Part shown: piece by piece, positions 1 through 9,762 of the stretch
Position numbering within the stretch: the first letter of the stretch is position 1
How the letters are laid out: each line of letters opens with the position of its first letter
DNA from: an uncultured Clostridia bacterium
GTDB taxonomy: Bacteria; Bacillota; Clostridia; Oscillospirales; CAG-382
Length of the DNA: 64,000 nt
Reading direction: 5' to 3'
Assembly: GCA_947628695.1 (NCBI GenBank)
Contig: CANRAV010000005.1
Location: 1-64,000 of the forward strand
Position numbers and translations under genes: made by a program
The notes under the pieces: generated by a model
Told to the model about the DNA's origin: nothing
The model's input: the letters and a program-made list of their open reading frames with translations, nothing else
The model's database searches: none

Positions 1-137
1 TTATTGCAACCGTTTTCTCTCGGTAATTGCAACCCCTTTGCTACTGTTGCATTTACTTTGAGAATTTACGATTTTTTTCTTTCCTTATTATATACTGGCG
101 CAAAATGCGGCAAAAGCGCGAAAAATGTCGGTCGTCC

Positions 138-1406
138 TTACAAAAGCTCTCTCACCGCGTTTTGCACCTCGCCGTACATATAAAGCGAACCTAACGCTAA
201 AACGGGCACCCTCCCGCCGGCAAGCTCCAGCGCGGCGGCGACGCCCTGCTTCACGCTTTCCGCAGGGACGCAGCTTCCGCCGGCGCGGCGTATCTCCACG
301 GCAAGCGACGCGGCGTCCATTGCGCGCGGGTTTGCCGGCGTTACCGACACGAAGCTTTCCGCAAGGCCCGTAAGCATCCGAAGCTCCGTTTTATAGTCCT
401 TGTCGGCCATCAGCCCTATAAGCACGACGGGCTTTACGCCGCCGAAGCAAGCGCGGAAGCTTTCCACAGCGGCAGCGACGCCCTGCGGGTTGTGCCCGCC
501 GTCGTATATGAAGCAGGGGGATTTGCTTAGCACCTCGAACCTTGCGTGCCAAACGGTGCGCGAAAGCCCGGTGTGCAGAGCATCGCCGTCTATGCGGAAG
601 CCCTCTGTGCGCAGTATCTCCACCGCCTTCAAGACCGTGGCTGCGTTGCGGAACTGGTACGTGCCGCAAAGCGGGACGGTAAAGTGCTCTCCGTGATAGT
701 CGAAGGCTATGCCGCCGACAGAGATCTGCCTGTTCGTAAGCGCGTCGTATTCCGGCGTGTAGTGCGGGCAGCCGAGGGAGGTGCACCTTTCGTGCACGAC
801 TGCCGCACCCTCCGCGGTGTTGTCGGCCGACAGAACCTTGCAGCCGGGCTTTATTATCCCGGCCTTCGCGGCGGCTATTTCCGCAACGGTGTTTCCGAGG
901 TATGCGGTGTGGTCAAGCGCAAGTTCTGTTATCACGGCAAGCACCGGCGCGTCTATCACGTTGGTGGAGTCAAGCTCTCCGCCCATGCCGACCTCAAGCA
1001 CCACTATGTCGCAGCTGCTGCGGCGAAAGTACTCGAAGCCTATGGCGGTGACAAGCTCGAACTCCGTGGGCTTGTCGTCCATTGTGTCGGCGAACTGCTT
1101 TACGAACGCGGTTATATCCGCAAGCTCGCCGTCCGCTATCTCCACGCCGTTTACGCGCATCCTCTCGTTAAAGCGCAGGACGTAGGGGGAGGTGTAGCTC
1201 CCCGTTTTATACCCTGCTGCAGTCAGCACCTCCGAAAGCATGGCGCATGTAGAGCCCTTGCCGTTTGTGCCGGCGACGTGGACAAAGCGCAGCCCGCTTT
1301 GCGGGTTGCCCATAAGGTCAAGCAGCCTTTTTGTGCGCGAAAGGCCGGGCTTGCTTCCAAGCCAGGAAACGCTGTGTATATAGCTTAACGCCTCTTCGTA
1401 GTTCAT
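138..1406 (-). CDS. folC: Bifunctional folylpolyglutamate synthase/dihydrofolate synthase
   Basis: ORF 422 aa; HVAGTNGKGSTCAML P-loop and overall FolC architecture. Confidence 0.95.
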   Translation of the reverse strand: MNYEEALSYIHSVSWLGSKPGLSRTKRLLDLMGNPQSGLRFVHVAGTNGKGSTCAMLSEVLTAAGYKTGSYTSPYVLRFNERMRVNGVEIADGELADITAFVKQFADTMDDKPTEFELVTAIGFEYFRRSSCDIVVLEVGMGGELDSTNVIDAPVLAVITELALDHTAYLGNTVAEIAAAKAGIIKPGCKVLSADNTAEGAAVVHERCTSLGCPHYTPEYDALTNRQISVGGIAFDYHGEHFTVPLCGTYQFRNAATVLKAVEILRTEGFRIDGDALHTGLSRTVWHARFEVLSKSPCFIYDGGHNPQGVAAAVESFRACFGGVKPVVLIGLMADKDYKTELRMLTGLAESFVSVTPANPRAMDAASLAVEIRRAGGSCVPAESVKQGVAAALELAGGRVPVLALGSLYMYGEVQNAVRELL

Positions 1407-1407
1407 G

Positions 1408-1938
1408 CTACTCCTCCAAAAACCGGCTTATCCCGCGCGAAGAACGCAGCCGGCATATGAGGGCAAACTCCAAAGCCCCTACGGCCACGGAAATGCCAAG
1501 CCCTATAAATATCCCGTACCAGGGCATGCCGTAATACACCGTCTTGCCTATCGACTTGATGGCGACCTGGCCGACAAGGTGCGCGGAAGCGACCGCAAGC
1601 GCAGTCTGCGCCATGCCCTTCTTTTTGATAATATACGGCGCAAGACCCGACAGCACTCCGACCGCAAGCGCGCCGAGCGATATGATGGGGTTCACTGCCG
1701 GGTTTGTGGACATAAGGCAGCTTACCGCATCCGCAGTGACGGCGACGATGCCGCCGACGACGGGCCCGAAAAGCAGCCCCGAAAGTATCACAGGCAGGTT
1801 TTCAAACGTCACCCTGTAATACACCATGTAGGTGAAAAGGTTTTTGCACACATAGCCTATCACCACGCTGATTGCGGCAAGCATTGCCGCCGTTGTAACG
1901 GTTTTGACAGAAATTTTTACGCCTTTGTTTTTTGGCAT
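1408..1938 (-). CDS. folT: ECF transporter S component, folate type (FolT)
   Basis: Small multi-TM protein (YRVTFENLPVILSGLLFGPVVGGIVAVTADAVSCLM) next to folC and preceded by a THF riboswitch. Confidence 0.85.
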   Translation of the reverse strand: MPKNKGVKISVKTVTTAAMLAAISVVIGYVCKNLFTYMVYYRVTFENLPVILSGLLFGPVVGGIVAVTADAVSCLMSTNPAVNPIISLGALAVGVLSGLAPYIIKKKGMAQTALAVASAHLVGQVAIKSIGKTVYYGMPWYGIFIGLGISVAVGALEFALICRLRSSRGISRFLEE

Positions 1939-2004
1939 AAATATACCCTCCTTTCATTCCGGTCGTCATATCCAAGCACGGCGAAAAGAGGGGTGCAAAA
2001 ATAT

Positions 2005-2113
2005 GCGACAGCGGGATGCTGACCCTGCACCGCGAACCCCGAAAAGGCCCTTCGTCCACCCGACAACTCCCCGTTCGGGCGGCACTTTACGCGCAAAGGT
2101 CATACTCTGCCGC
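2005..2113 (-). ncRNA. Tetrahydrofolate (THF) riboswitch upstream of folT-folC
   Basis: Minus strand reads GCGGCAGAGTA...GCGCGTAAAGTG...ACGAA...CGCGGTG...GCATCCCGCTGTCGC; P1 GCGGCAG/CTGTCGC; matches the remembered THF class consensus blocks. Confidence 0.85.
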
Positions 2114-2117
2114 TACC

Positions 2118-2146
2118 ATTGTACCACATGTAAAGCTCCCTGTCAA
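2118..2146 (-). promoter_or_regulatory. SigA-type promoter for THF riboswitch-folT-folC
   Basis: TTGACA-17-TACAAT on minus strand directly upstream of the riboswitch P1. Confidence 0.8.
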
Positions 2147-2251
2147 CACGAAATCCGCAATTTAGCAAACGCACGCGGCTTTTGCCGAGGTTCCTTTGCA
2201 CGGCGAAGATGTGTTCACCAATTGTTTACAATTTTCGAGGCATAAAAGCTA

Positions 2252-2279
2252 TTGACAAAAGCAAAAATAGGTGTATAAT
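2252..2279 (+). promoter_or_regulatory. SigA promoter of hrcA operon
   Basis: TTGACA-16-TATAAT. Confidence 0.85.
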
Positions 2280-2287
2280 TGTAATCG

Positions 2288-2314
2288 TTAGCAGTCGGCG
2301 GTTGCGAGTGCTAA
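2288..2314 (+). promoter_or_regulatory. CIRCE element (HrcA operator)
   Basis: TTAGCAGTC-N9-GAGTGCTAA; one mismatch from the canonical inverted repeat. Confidence 0.93.
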
Positions 2315-2346
2315 AATTTATTAGCAGGAAGGAGCGCGCGGAAGAA

Positions 2347-3381
2347 ATGGAGCTTACGGACCGGAAAAAGCGGATACTTAAATCCATAGTTGACGAATAC
2401 ATCAAAAGCGGTGAACCGGTCGGGTCGAAGTACATCACCTCGCAGATACCGGACTCGCTTTCCAGTGCGACGGTCCGCAACGAGATGAGCGACCTTGAAA
2501 GCATGGGCTACCTGAAGCAGCCGCACTCCTCGGCGGGCAGGGTGCCGACGACGAAGGGGATGCGAACCTACGTCGAAGGGCTTATGGAGGGCTACAAGCT
2601 TTCTCTTGAGGAGCTTTCGGTGCTTAACGAGCTTTTGGACTTCAAGGTCGGCGAGTTTGGCAAGCTTCTTTCGGAGGCGGCGCGCGTCATGTCGCACATC
2701 ACGAACTACACGGCCATTTCCGTGCTGAAGCCGCCGGCAGAGCGCATAGACAAGGTCAAGGCGGTTTACATCGACGAGGGAAGCTTCCTATTGATATTGA
2801 GATGCAGTGACGGGCAGGTCAAGACGAAGACGGTTTTTGCCCCCGACTGTACGGAGGAGAAGCTTAGAACCCTGTCGCGTTCGCTGGAAGAAGGGCTTGC
2901 GGGGCTTACCGCGGCGGAGATATCGCTTACGGCGGTGCTTGACGTGAGCGAGGCAGCGGGCGACGCAGGCGGGCTTGTGAACCCGGCGCTGCGCGCAGTA
3001 AACGAGCTGCTTGGTGCGGAAGCCGAGGAAGACGTGCAGGTTCGCGGCATAAACAAGCTTTTAAGCTATCCGGAGTTTTACGATGTAAACAAGGCGAAAA
3101 GCGTGCTTGAGGTGCTGGAGCAGAAGCACGCGCTGGTAGAACGGCTGACGGAGGGCATGCCCGGAAGGCCGAACATTGTAATGTCGGGCGAGGGGCTTAC
3201 CCCGGAGGACGCAAGCGTTGTGTTCTATCCGATAACCGTGTCGGGGCAGACGGTGGGCGCAATAGGCGTTATCGGCCCCAAACGGATGGACTACAAAAAA
3301 GTAATAGCAAATCTCGAATACTTCGCATCGGGCCTTACGGAGGAGCTTAACGGCAAAGAAGAGGGAGGAAACGACAAATGA
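2347..3381 (+). CDS. hrcA: Heat-inducible transcription repressor HrcA
   Basis: MELTDRKKRILKSIVDEYIKSGEPVGSKYI; ATG at 2347 preferred over the longer ORF, since CIRCE lies upstream. Confidence 0.95.
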   Translation: MELTDRKKRILKSIVDEYIKSGEPVGSKYITSQIPDSLSSATVRNEMSDLESMGYLKQPHSSAGRVPTTKGMRTYVEGLMEGYKLSLEELSVLNELLDFKVGEFGKLLSEAARVMSHITNYTAISVLKPPAERIDKVKAVYIDEGSFLLILRCSDGQVKTKTVFAPDCTEEKLRTLSRSLEEGLAGLTAAEISLTAVLDVSEAAGDAGGLVNPALRAVNELLGAEAEEDVQVRGINKLLSYPEFYDVNKAKSVLEVLEQKHALVERLTEGMPGRPNIVMSGEGLTPEDASVVFYPITVSGQTVGAIGVIGPKRMDYKKVIANLEYFASGLTEELNGKEEGGNDK

Positions 3382-3962
3382 AAAAAGAAGAAGAACCGAA
3401 CATAGAACCGAACATTGAAAAGGAAGCCGAACCAGCAGAAAAGGCGGAAGAGGCGAAGCACGCGAAAAAGGCCGAAAAGGCCGAGAAGGCGGAGAAGCTT
3501 AAGGCAGAGCTGCTTGAAGAAAGGGCGAAGGCCGAAGAGGCGAAAAAGGAGCTTGACGCTTTAAACGACAAATACCTGCGGCTTGCCGCGGAATACGACA
3601 ACTACCGCAAGCGAACGCAAAAAGAGCGCGAGGGGCTTTACTCGGATGCGAAGAAGGACGCGATAGCGGCGTTCCTGCCCGTGATAGACGGGATAGAGCG
3701 CGCCTCGGCCTTCGCGACGGACGAAAGCGAGCTTGCAAAGGGCGTTCTGCTTTTGCAGAAGCAGCTTTTTACCACGCTTGAGAAGATGGAAATACGGGAA
3801 ATCGACTCTACCGGCGAGCAGTTCGACCCGGAGCTGCACAATGCGATAATCCACGAAGAGGACGAAGAAAAGCCGGAAAACACCGTGGCGGAAACACTTC
3901 AAAAGGGCTACATGATAGGCGACAAGGTCATAAGGCATGCGCTTGTCAAGGTGGTCAACTGA
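3378..3962 (+). CDS. grpE: Nucleotide exchange factor GrpE
   Basis: Charged N-terminus, LRLAAEYDNYRKRTQKE, position in operon. Confidence 0.95.
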   Translation: MKKEEEPNIEPNIEKEAEPAEKAEEAKHAKKAEKAEKAEKLKAELLEERAKAEEAKKELDALNDKYLRLAAEYDNYRKRTQKEREGLYSDAKKDAIAAFLPVIDGIERASAFATDESELAKGVLLLQKQLFTTLEKMEIREIDSTGEQFDPELHNAIIHEEDEEKPENTVAETLQKGYMIGDKVIRHALVKVVN

Positions 3963-4004
3963 CAAAGAAAACAACAACCAATATACAGATGGAGGTAAAC
4001 GATT

Positions 4005-5840
4005 ATGTCTAAAATTATAGGTATTGACCTTGGTACAACAAATTCCTGCGTTGCGGTTTACGAAGGCGGCGAGGCCGTTGTAATCCCCAACAAAGAGGGC
4101 GAACGCACCACACCTTCCGTGGTGGCATTCTCCAAGACCGGCGAGCTTATGGTCGGTCAGGCCGCTAAGAGGCAGGCCATCCCCAACCCCGACAGGACTA
4201 TTATGTCCATAAAGAGGGACATGGGCACTTCAATGAAGATCGCCATAGACGGCAAGGACTACACCCCGCAGGAGATCTCCGCGAGGATACTTCAAAAGCT
4301 TAAGGCAGATGCGGAAAGCTATCTCGGCACGCCGATAAAGCAGGCTGTTATAACCGTTCCGGCATACTTCTCCGACGCACAGCGTCAGGCAACAAAGGAC
4401 GCGGGCAAGATAGCCGGGCTGGAGGTTCTGCGCATAATCAACGAGCCTACGGCGGCAGCGCTTGCATACGGGCTTGACAAGGACATCGACCAAAAGGTTA
4501 TGATATTCGACCTCGGCGGCGGTACCTTCGACGTTTCCGTGCTTGAGATAAGCGACGGCGTGTTCGAGGTGCTTGCCACCAACGGCAACAACAGGCTTGG
4601 CGGCGACGACTTCGACAACAAGGTTATAGACTGGATAGCCGACACCTTCAAGAAGGAAAACGGCATCGACCTCAGAAGCGACCGCACCGCGCTTAAGCGC
4701 CTTAAAGAGGCGGCCGAGAAGGCGAAGATAGAGCTTTCCAGCGTTATGACGACAAACATCAACCTGCCCTTCATAGCGGCGGTGAACAACGTGCCCATGC
4801 ACTTCGACGAGAACCTCACCCGTGCAAAGTTCGACGAGCTTACTCACGACCTTGTCGCGGCCACTATGGGGCCGGTTAAGCAGGCGCTTTCGGACGCGGG
4901 TCTGTCTGCCTCGCAGATAGACAAGGTGCTTCTTGTCGGCGGATCCACGAGGATACCGGCGGTACAGGAGGCCGTAAAGAGCTTTATCGGCAAAGAGCCC
5001 TTCAAGGGCATAAACCCCGACGAGTGCGTTGCAATAGGCGCCGCAATACAGGCCGGCGTTCTCGGCGGCGAGGTAAAGGACCTGCTGCTGCTTGACGTGA
5101 CCCCGCTTTCCCTCGGCATAGAGACTCTCGGCGGCGTGTTCACCAAGATTATAGACAGGAACACCACCATACCCGTTCAGAAGAGCCAGGTGTTCTCCAC
5201 TGCGGCAGACAACCAGCCCTCCGTTGAGATACACGTCCTCCAGGGAGAGCGCGAGATGGCTGCCGACAACAAGACTCTCGGCAGGTTCGTTCTCGAAGGC
5301 ATCGTTCCCGCACCGAGGGGCATCCCTCAGATAGAGGTCACCTTCGACATCGACGCAAACGGCATAGTGAACGTCACCGCAAAGGACAAGGGCACCGGCA
5401 AGGAGCAGAAGATAACCATCACCTCCTCCTCCAACATGTCCAAGGAGGACATCGACCGCGCCGTAAAGGATGCGGAGATGCACGCTGCGGAGGACAGGAA
5501 GCGCAAGGACAGCGTAGAGGTCAAGAACACCGCAGAGAGCCTTATATTCCAGTCGGAGAAGACGCTTAACGACATAGGCGACAAGGTCAGCGAGGCAGAC
5601 AAGCAGCCCGTTCGCGACGCCATCGAAAAGCTCAAAGAGTCCGCAAAGACCGACAACACCGACGCAATAAAGGCCGACACGGAGGCTTTGAACCTTGCGT
5701 TCAACAAGCTTTCCGAAAAGCTCTATTCGCAGGCCGGCGGCAGCCAGGGCTTCAACCCCGGTGACGCAGGTCAGGCAGGCGGCGGCCAGGGTGACGACGG
5801 CGTTTACAACGCAGACTACACCGATAAAACCGACAACTAA
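4005..5840 (+). CDS. dnaK: Molecular chaperone DnaK
   Basis: [22 protein letters not shown]; full length 611 aa. Confidence 0.99.
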   Translation: MSKIIGIDLGTTNSCVAVYEGGEAVVIPNKEGERTTPSVVAFSKTGELMVGQAAKRQAIPNPDRTIMSIKRDMGTSMKIAIDGKDYTPQEISARILQKLKADAESYLGTPIKQAVITVPAYFSDAQRQATKDAGKIAGLEVLRIINEPTAAALAYGLDKDIDQKVMIFDLGGGTFDVSVLEISDGVFEVLATNGNNRLGGDDFDNKVIDWIADTFKKENGIDLRSDRTALKRLKEAAEKAKIELSSVMTTNINLPFIAAVNNVPMHFDENLTRAKFDELTHDLVAATMGPVKQALSDAGLSASQIDKVLLVGGSTRIPAVQEAVKSFIGKEPFKGINPDECVAIGAAIQAGVLGGEVKDLLLLDVTPLSLGIETLGGVFTKIIDRNTTIPVQKSQVFSTAADNQPSVEIHVLQGEREMAADNKTLGRFVLEGIVPAPRGIPQIEVTFDIDANGIVNVTAKDKGTGKEQKITITSSSNMSKEDIDRAVKDAEMHAAEDRKRKDSVEVKNTAESLIFQSEKTLNDIGDKVSEADKQPVRDAIEKLKESAKTDNTDAIKADTEALNLAFNKLSEKLYSQAGGSQGFNPGDAGQAGGGQGDDGVYNADYTDKTDN

Positions 5841-5856
5841 ATTTAATACCTGTTTT

Positions 5857-5887
5857 AGTCGGGGCAGATTTTCCGCCCCGACTAAAA
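5857..5887 (+). terminator. Hairpin between dnaK and dnaJ
   Basis: AGTCGGGGCAGATTTTCCGCCCCGACT inverted repeat. Confidence 0.6.
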
Positions 5888-5912
5888 ATGTGATTCAGAA
5901 AGGAGGGGTATA

Positions 5913-7043
5913 ATGGCAGACAAGCGGGACTATTACGAGGTGCTGGAGGTCGGCAAAACCGCCTCGCAGGACGAGATAAAAAAGGCGTACAAGAAGCTCG
6001 CTAAGAAATACCACCCCGACATGAACCCCGGCGACAAGGCGGCGGAGCAGAAGTTTAAGGAAGTGAACGAGGCTTACGCGGTGCTTTCCGACCCGGAGAA
6101 GCGCGACAAATACGACCGTTTCGGGCACGACGCGTTTGACCCGTCGTCCTTTGCCGGTAACGGCGGCTTCGGAGGCGGATTCGGCGGATTTGCCGACTTT
6201 GACCTCGGCGACCTGTTCGGCAGCTTTTTCGGAGGCGGCAGCAGCAGGGGCGGTAGCCGCAGCAGCCGCACAAGGGGCGACGATCTAAGCTATCGCCTTA
6301 CCGTTGACTTCGAAGAAGCGGCCTTCGGCTGCAAAAAGACCATAGAGTTCGCACATACCGAGCAGTGCGACCACTGCCACGGAGTAGGGGCAGAGAACCC
6401 CTCCGACGCCGAGACCTGCCCGCAGTGCGGCGGCAGGGGCACCGTCACCGTCATGCGCAACATCGGCTTCGGCTCTATGCAAAGCACGCAGACCTGCCCG
6501 CGCTGTAACGGCAAGGGTCGCATTATCAAAAACCCCTGCGGCGTCTGCAAGGGCAAAGGCGTTCTCCGCAAGCAGAAGAAGCTGGAGGTAAGCATCCCCG
6601 CAGGCATCGACAACGGCCAGCAGATACAGCTTAAGGGGCAGGGCAACGCCGGCGAAAACGGCGGACCCGCAGGCAACCTTTACGTCAACATAAACGTCCG
6701 CCCGCACAAGATCTTCGAGCGCGACGGTACGCTTGTATACGTGGATATGCCCATAACCTTCGCGGACGCGGCGCTTGGCGCCAAAATATCCGTCCCCACC
6801 ATAGAGGGCGGAGAGGCGGAGTTTTCCATCCCCGAGGGGACGCAAAGCGGTACCGTCTTCTCCCTGCGCGGTAAGGGCATACCCTTTATCAATAACCCGC
6901 AGGTCAGGGGCGATATGCGCGTAACCGTAAACGTCGAGATCCCCAAAGGACTTAACGCCAAGCAGAAGGACCTGTTGCGGCAGTTCGCCGCCGCCACCGA
7001 CGACAAGAACTACACAAAGAAAAAAGGCTTCTTCAGGAAGTAG
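5913..7043 (+). CDS. dnaJ: Chaperone DnaJ
   Basis: J-domain with HPD, G/F region, four CXXCXGXG zinc motifs. Confidence 0.98.
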   Translation: MADKRDYYEVLEVGKTASQDEIKKAYKKLAKKYHPDMNPGDKAAEQKFKEVNEAYAVLSDPEKRDKYDRFGHDAFDPSSFAGNGGFGGGFGGFADFDLGDLFGSFFGGGSSRGGSRSSRTRGDDLSYRLTVDFEEAAFGCKKTIEFAHTEQCDHCHGVGAENPSDAETCPQCGGRGTVTVMRNIGFGSMQSTQTCPRCNGKGRIIKNPCGVCKGKGVLRKQKKLEVSIPAGIDNGQQIQLKGQGNAGENGGPAGNLYVNINVRPHKIFERDGTLVYVDMPITFADAALGAKISVPTIEGGEAEFSIPEGTQSGTVFSLRGKGIPFINNPQVRGDMRVTVNVEIPKGLNAKQKDLLRQFAAATDDKNYTKKKGFFRK

Positions 7044-7072
7044 CGGTTTTGCTTTTGTATTTTTTATTTATG

Positions 7073-7101
7073 GACGGGCTTCGCGCCCGTCCGTGTTTTT
7101 T
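7073..7101 (+). terminator. Rho-independent terminator after dnaJ
   Basis: GGACGGGC-ttcgc-GCCCGTCC then T-rich run. Confidence 0.8.
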
Positions 7102-7275
7102 ATACGAAGGGACTTTTGTCCCTTCATAGCTGTTTTAGGTTGAGTTTACAGAAAAACACAGCTTTTTAGAGCCAAAGGGTTGACACCCTTTGGAATCCCG
7201 AGCCGCCAACGCAGGCAGCGCCGCATTGATGTTTTGGCTGTCTGCACGTATGTTGCGCTCCTGCGCTTGCTTTTT
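7099..7275 (+). repeat. Interspersed 3'-flank repeat family A, copy 1
   Basis: gaagggac..gtcccttc, cacagctttttag, ccaaaggg..ccctttgg, cgcaggc blocks shared with copies at 15.2, 35.4, 36.7, 45.2 and 56.6 kb. Confidence 0.8.
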
Positions 7276-7445
7276 TGCAGGTCTACGCCCACCCAAACCC
7301 CGCACCCGCAACACCTCTTTTAATACCGTGCTCCGTTACTAACACTCCACACTTCACACTCCACTCTCCGCACGCCGCCCGCATGTATGAGACGCTGACG
7401 CAAAGAAGCTTTTTTGCAAAAAACGGGAAAAATGTTACAAAGGTA

Positions 7446-7473
7446 TTGCTTTTTTCGGAAAATGTGGTAAAAT
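7446..7473 (+). promoter_or_regulatory. Promoter of candidate structured RNA
   Basis: TTGCTT-16-TAAAAT, 6-8 nt upstream of the 5' arm of the long hairpin. Confidence 0.55.
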
Positions 7474-7478
7474 AAAAG

Positions 7479-7690
7479 CGCCGAACAAATCAAATATTGC
7501 AAAATCCGAGGGGGTATACTGCTTTTTGTATACTTCTTTAAGTGCTTTTGCTTTGTTGGATGAGAGTTGCAAAATTGCAAGCTCCACCAACAAAGCAGGT
7601 GTAGTATACCCCGGTTTTGCGGATTTGTTCGGCGACAATCGGAGCTTGCGTTTTTGGGGTGCGTCAGCTTCGGTTGGCGCACTTTTTTAT
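7479..7690 (+). ncRNA. Candidate long-hairpin small RNA (6S-like architecture) with its own terminator
   Basis: Closing stem CGCCGAACAAATC/GATTTGTTCGGCG, inner GGTATACT/AGTATACC, distal GCTTTGTTGG/CCAACAAAGC, then terminator TGCGTCAG-cttcgg-TTGGCGCA-cTTTTTT. Confidence 0.5.
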
Positions 7691-7725
7691 TTGCCCCAAA
7701 ATAAAAAATTCGAAAGGAAAACACT

Positions 7726-9354
7726 ATGAAAAAGTTTCTCAGCATTTTCCTAACCCTCGCGTTTGTCTTAAGCGCCCTGTCGCTTTCGGCAACGAACGCC
7801 GCTCCCGCCGGTGCTTACTCACGCGGGAACGAAGAAGAGCCAAACGACGACCCGCAAAACGCCACCTCCATCGTGGTAAACGCCTCGTATGACGGGAGCA
7901 TAAGCAGCTCCTCCGACGCCGACTGGTACGTGTTTACCCTTTCAGAGTCCGGAACGGTGTACTTCAGTTTTGAACACGACGCTTTCGACAGCCTTTCTTC
8001 ATCATGTTGGAAACTGACAGTTTATGACCCGAGCAATTACACCGGCCTTGAAAGAGATCTCGTCGAACTGATGAGTATTGCGTTCCGTTCAGATGAAACA
8101 AACTCAAACTCGCAGCTTCTCGGACTTAAAGCCGGGACTTACTACGTCAATCTAACCAAAGGAGCCAGCCATAGCTCAGAAACATATACTTTGACTGCAA
8201 ATTATGAGGCAACTTCGCTGTGTGAGATAGAGCCGAACGACGACCCGCAAAATGCGTCCGACCTCTTACTTAACAAACCGTACGCCGGCAGCGTTGACGG
8301 CAATGATGACGTCGACTGGTTTAAGTTTACCCTTTCAGAGTCCGGAACGGTGTACTTCAGTTTTGAACACGACGCTTTCGACAGCCTTTCTTCATCATGT
8401 TGGAAACTGACAGTTTATGACCCGAGCAATTACACCGGCCTTGAAAGAGATCTCGTCGAACTGATGAGTATTGCGTTCCGTTCAGATGAAACAAACTCGA
8501 CCTCACAGCTTCTCGGACTTAAAGCCGGGACTTACTACGTCAATCTAACCAAAGGAGCCAGCCATAGCTCAAAAACATATACTTTGACTGCAAATTATGA
8601 GGCAACTTCGCTGTGTGAGATAGAGCCGAACGACGACCCGCAAAATGCATCCGAGCTCTTACTTAACAACCCGTACGTCGGCAGCGTTGACGACGATGAT
8701 GACGTCGACTGGTTTAAGTTCACCCTTTCCGGATCCGAAACGATGTACTTCAATTTAGCTCACGATTTAGTTAACGGCTGGTCTTCAACGTATTGGAAAC
8801 TGACAGTTTATGACTCAAGCCGTTACACAGGCCTTGAAAGGGATCTTGTGGAACTGATGAGCATTGAGTTTAGAGGCGACGAAACTGATTCTACTTCGGA
8901 AATGCTTGGGCTCGCGGCCGGCACTTACTACGTCAAAATTACAGAAGGAAGCGGTCACAGCTGGACTACCTATACCTTGACAATAACCGACAGGGAGCCG
9001 GTACACGAGCACAGCTTTGACGGCTGGGAGAGTGACGAAACGCAGCACTGGCACGAGTGCACCGAGTGCGGCGAGAAGACCGACACCGCCGGCCACGTTT
9101 ACGACAACGCCATTGACGCCGACTGCAACGTCTGCGGTGCTGTCCGCGAGGTAAGCGACCTCCTCGGCGACGCAAACGGCGACGGAGCGGTGAACAACAT
9201 AGACGCGTCCCTCGTCCTGCAGCACGACGCAGGCGTTACGGAAATCGAGGGCGAAGCCCTCGCCGCAGCCGACGTCAACGACGACGGTGCCGTCAACAAC
9301 ATAGACGCCTCCCGCATTCTCCAGCTTGATGCCGGCGTCATCGACGCGCTTTAA
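7726..9354 (+). CDS. Secreted protein with three PPC-like (EPNDDPQNA) repeats and C-terminal dockerin-like domain
   Basis: Signal peptide; three EEPNDDPQNA...DWYVFTLSESGTVYF modules; LGDANGDGAVNNIDASLVLQ...ADVNDDGAVNNIDASRILQ. Confidence 0.85.
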   Translation: MKKFLSIFLTLAFVLSALSLSATNAAPAGAYSRGNEEEPNDDPQNATSIVVNASYDGSISSSSDADWYVFTLSESGTVYFSFEHDAFDSLSSSCWKLTVYDPSNYTGLERDLVELMSIAFRSDETNSNSQLLGLKAGTYYVNLTKGASHSSETYTLTANYEATSLCEIEPNDDPQNASDLLLNKPYAGSVDGNDDVDWFKFTLSESGTVYFSFEHDAFDSLSSSCWKLTVYDPSNYTGLERDLVELMSIAFRSDETNSTSQLLGLKAGTYYVNLTKGASHSSKTYTLTANYEATSLCEIEPNDDPQNASELLLNNPYVGSVDDDDDVDWFKFTLSGSETMYFNLAHDLVNGWSSTYWKLTVYDSSRYTGLERDLVELMSIEFRGDETDSTSEMLGLAAGTYYVKITEGSGHSWTTYTLTITDREPVHEHSFDGWESDETQHWHECTECGEKTDTAGHVYDNAIDADCNVCGAVREVSDLLGDANGDGAVNNIDASLVLQHDAGVTEIEGEALAAADVNDDGAVNNIDASRILQLDAGVIDAL

Positions 9355-9394
9355 GCTATTCTCCCAAAGGACACAGCACTTTAAAACACAACAT

Positions 9395-9432
9395 GGCAGC
9401 GCAGGTTACGTCCCTGCGCTGCCTATCTTTTT
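9395..9432 (+). terminator. Rho-independent terminator
   Basis: GGCAGCGCAGG-ttacgt-CCCTGCGCTGCC-tatcTTTTTT. Confidence 0.8.
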
Positions 9433-9475
9433 TCGCACGCATAACGCGCCCCTTCTGTTGAACCGCGCCGCGAGT

Positions 9476-9762
9476 TTATCCCGCGAGCTTCAGCGAGGGG
9501 CGGCGCAGCCCGCCCAAAAACGCGAGCGAAGCGAGCATATAATCAATAACGAATTTTCCGCAGACAGGTGCCGCGGAAAATTCTCCTTGGATTCCCGCGA
9601 GTGCCTACCCTTCACCCCCGCGGGGTGGGGGTAGGCGCGAGGCGCGAGCGAACGGGAATCTATAATGACTGAGGATAATTGAGAAAGCCGTGCTTTCTCA
9701 ATTATCAACCTATTAGTAATAATGGGGGCACCCCCGAAAATCGTCAGATTTTTGGGGGAATT
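9476..9762. repeat. Multi-hairpin intergenic repeat family B, copy 1
   Basis: gaattttccgc..gcggaaaattc, gattcccg..cgggaatc, gataattgagaaagc..gctttctcaattatc, cccccgaaaatcgtcagatttttggggg; ends at the proA stop. Confidence 0.85.

Noticed and set aside
3420-3530. Lys/Glu/Ala-rich repetitive stretch as a tandem repeat
   Set aside because: Ordinary charged coiled-coil N-terminus of GrpE
4230-5483. Long minus-strand ORF antisense to dnaK (417 aa)
   Set aside because: Shadow ORF from codon bias of a strongly supported dnaK; no motifs
7320-7745. ORFs in the 7.3-7.75 kb intergenic region on both strands
   Set aside because: Overlap the inverted-repeat RNA candidate and its terminator; low-complexity translation without family features
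9476-9762. Possible CRISPR array or tRNA cluster suggested by repeated short hairpins
   Set aside because: Hairpins are different from each other within a copy, there are no regular spacers, and no cloverleaf
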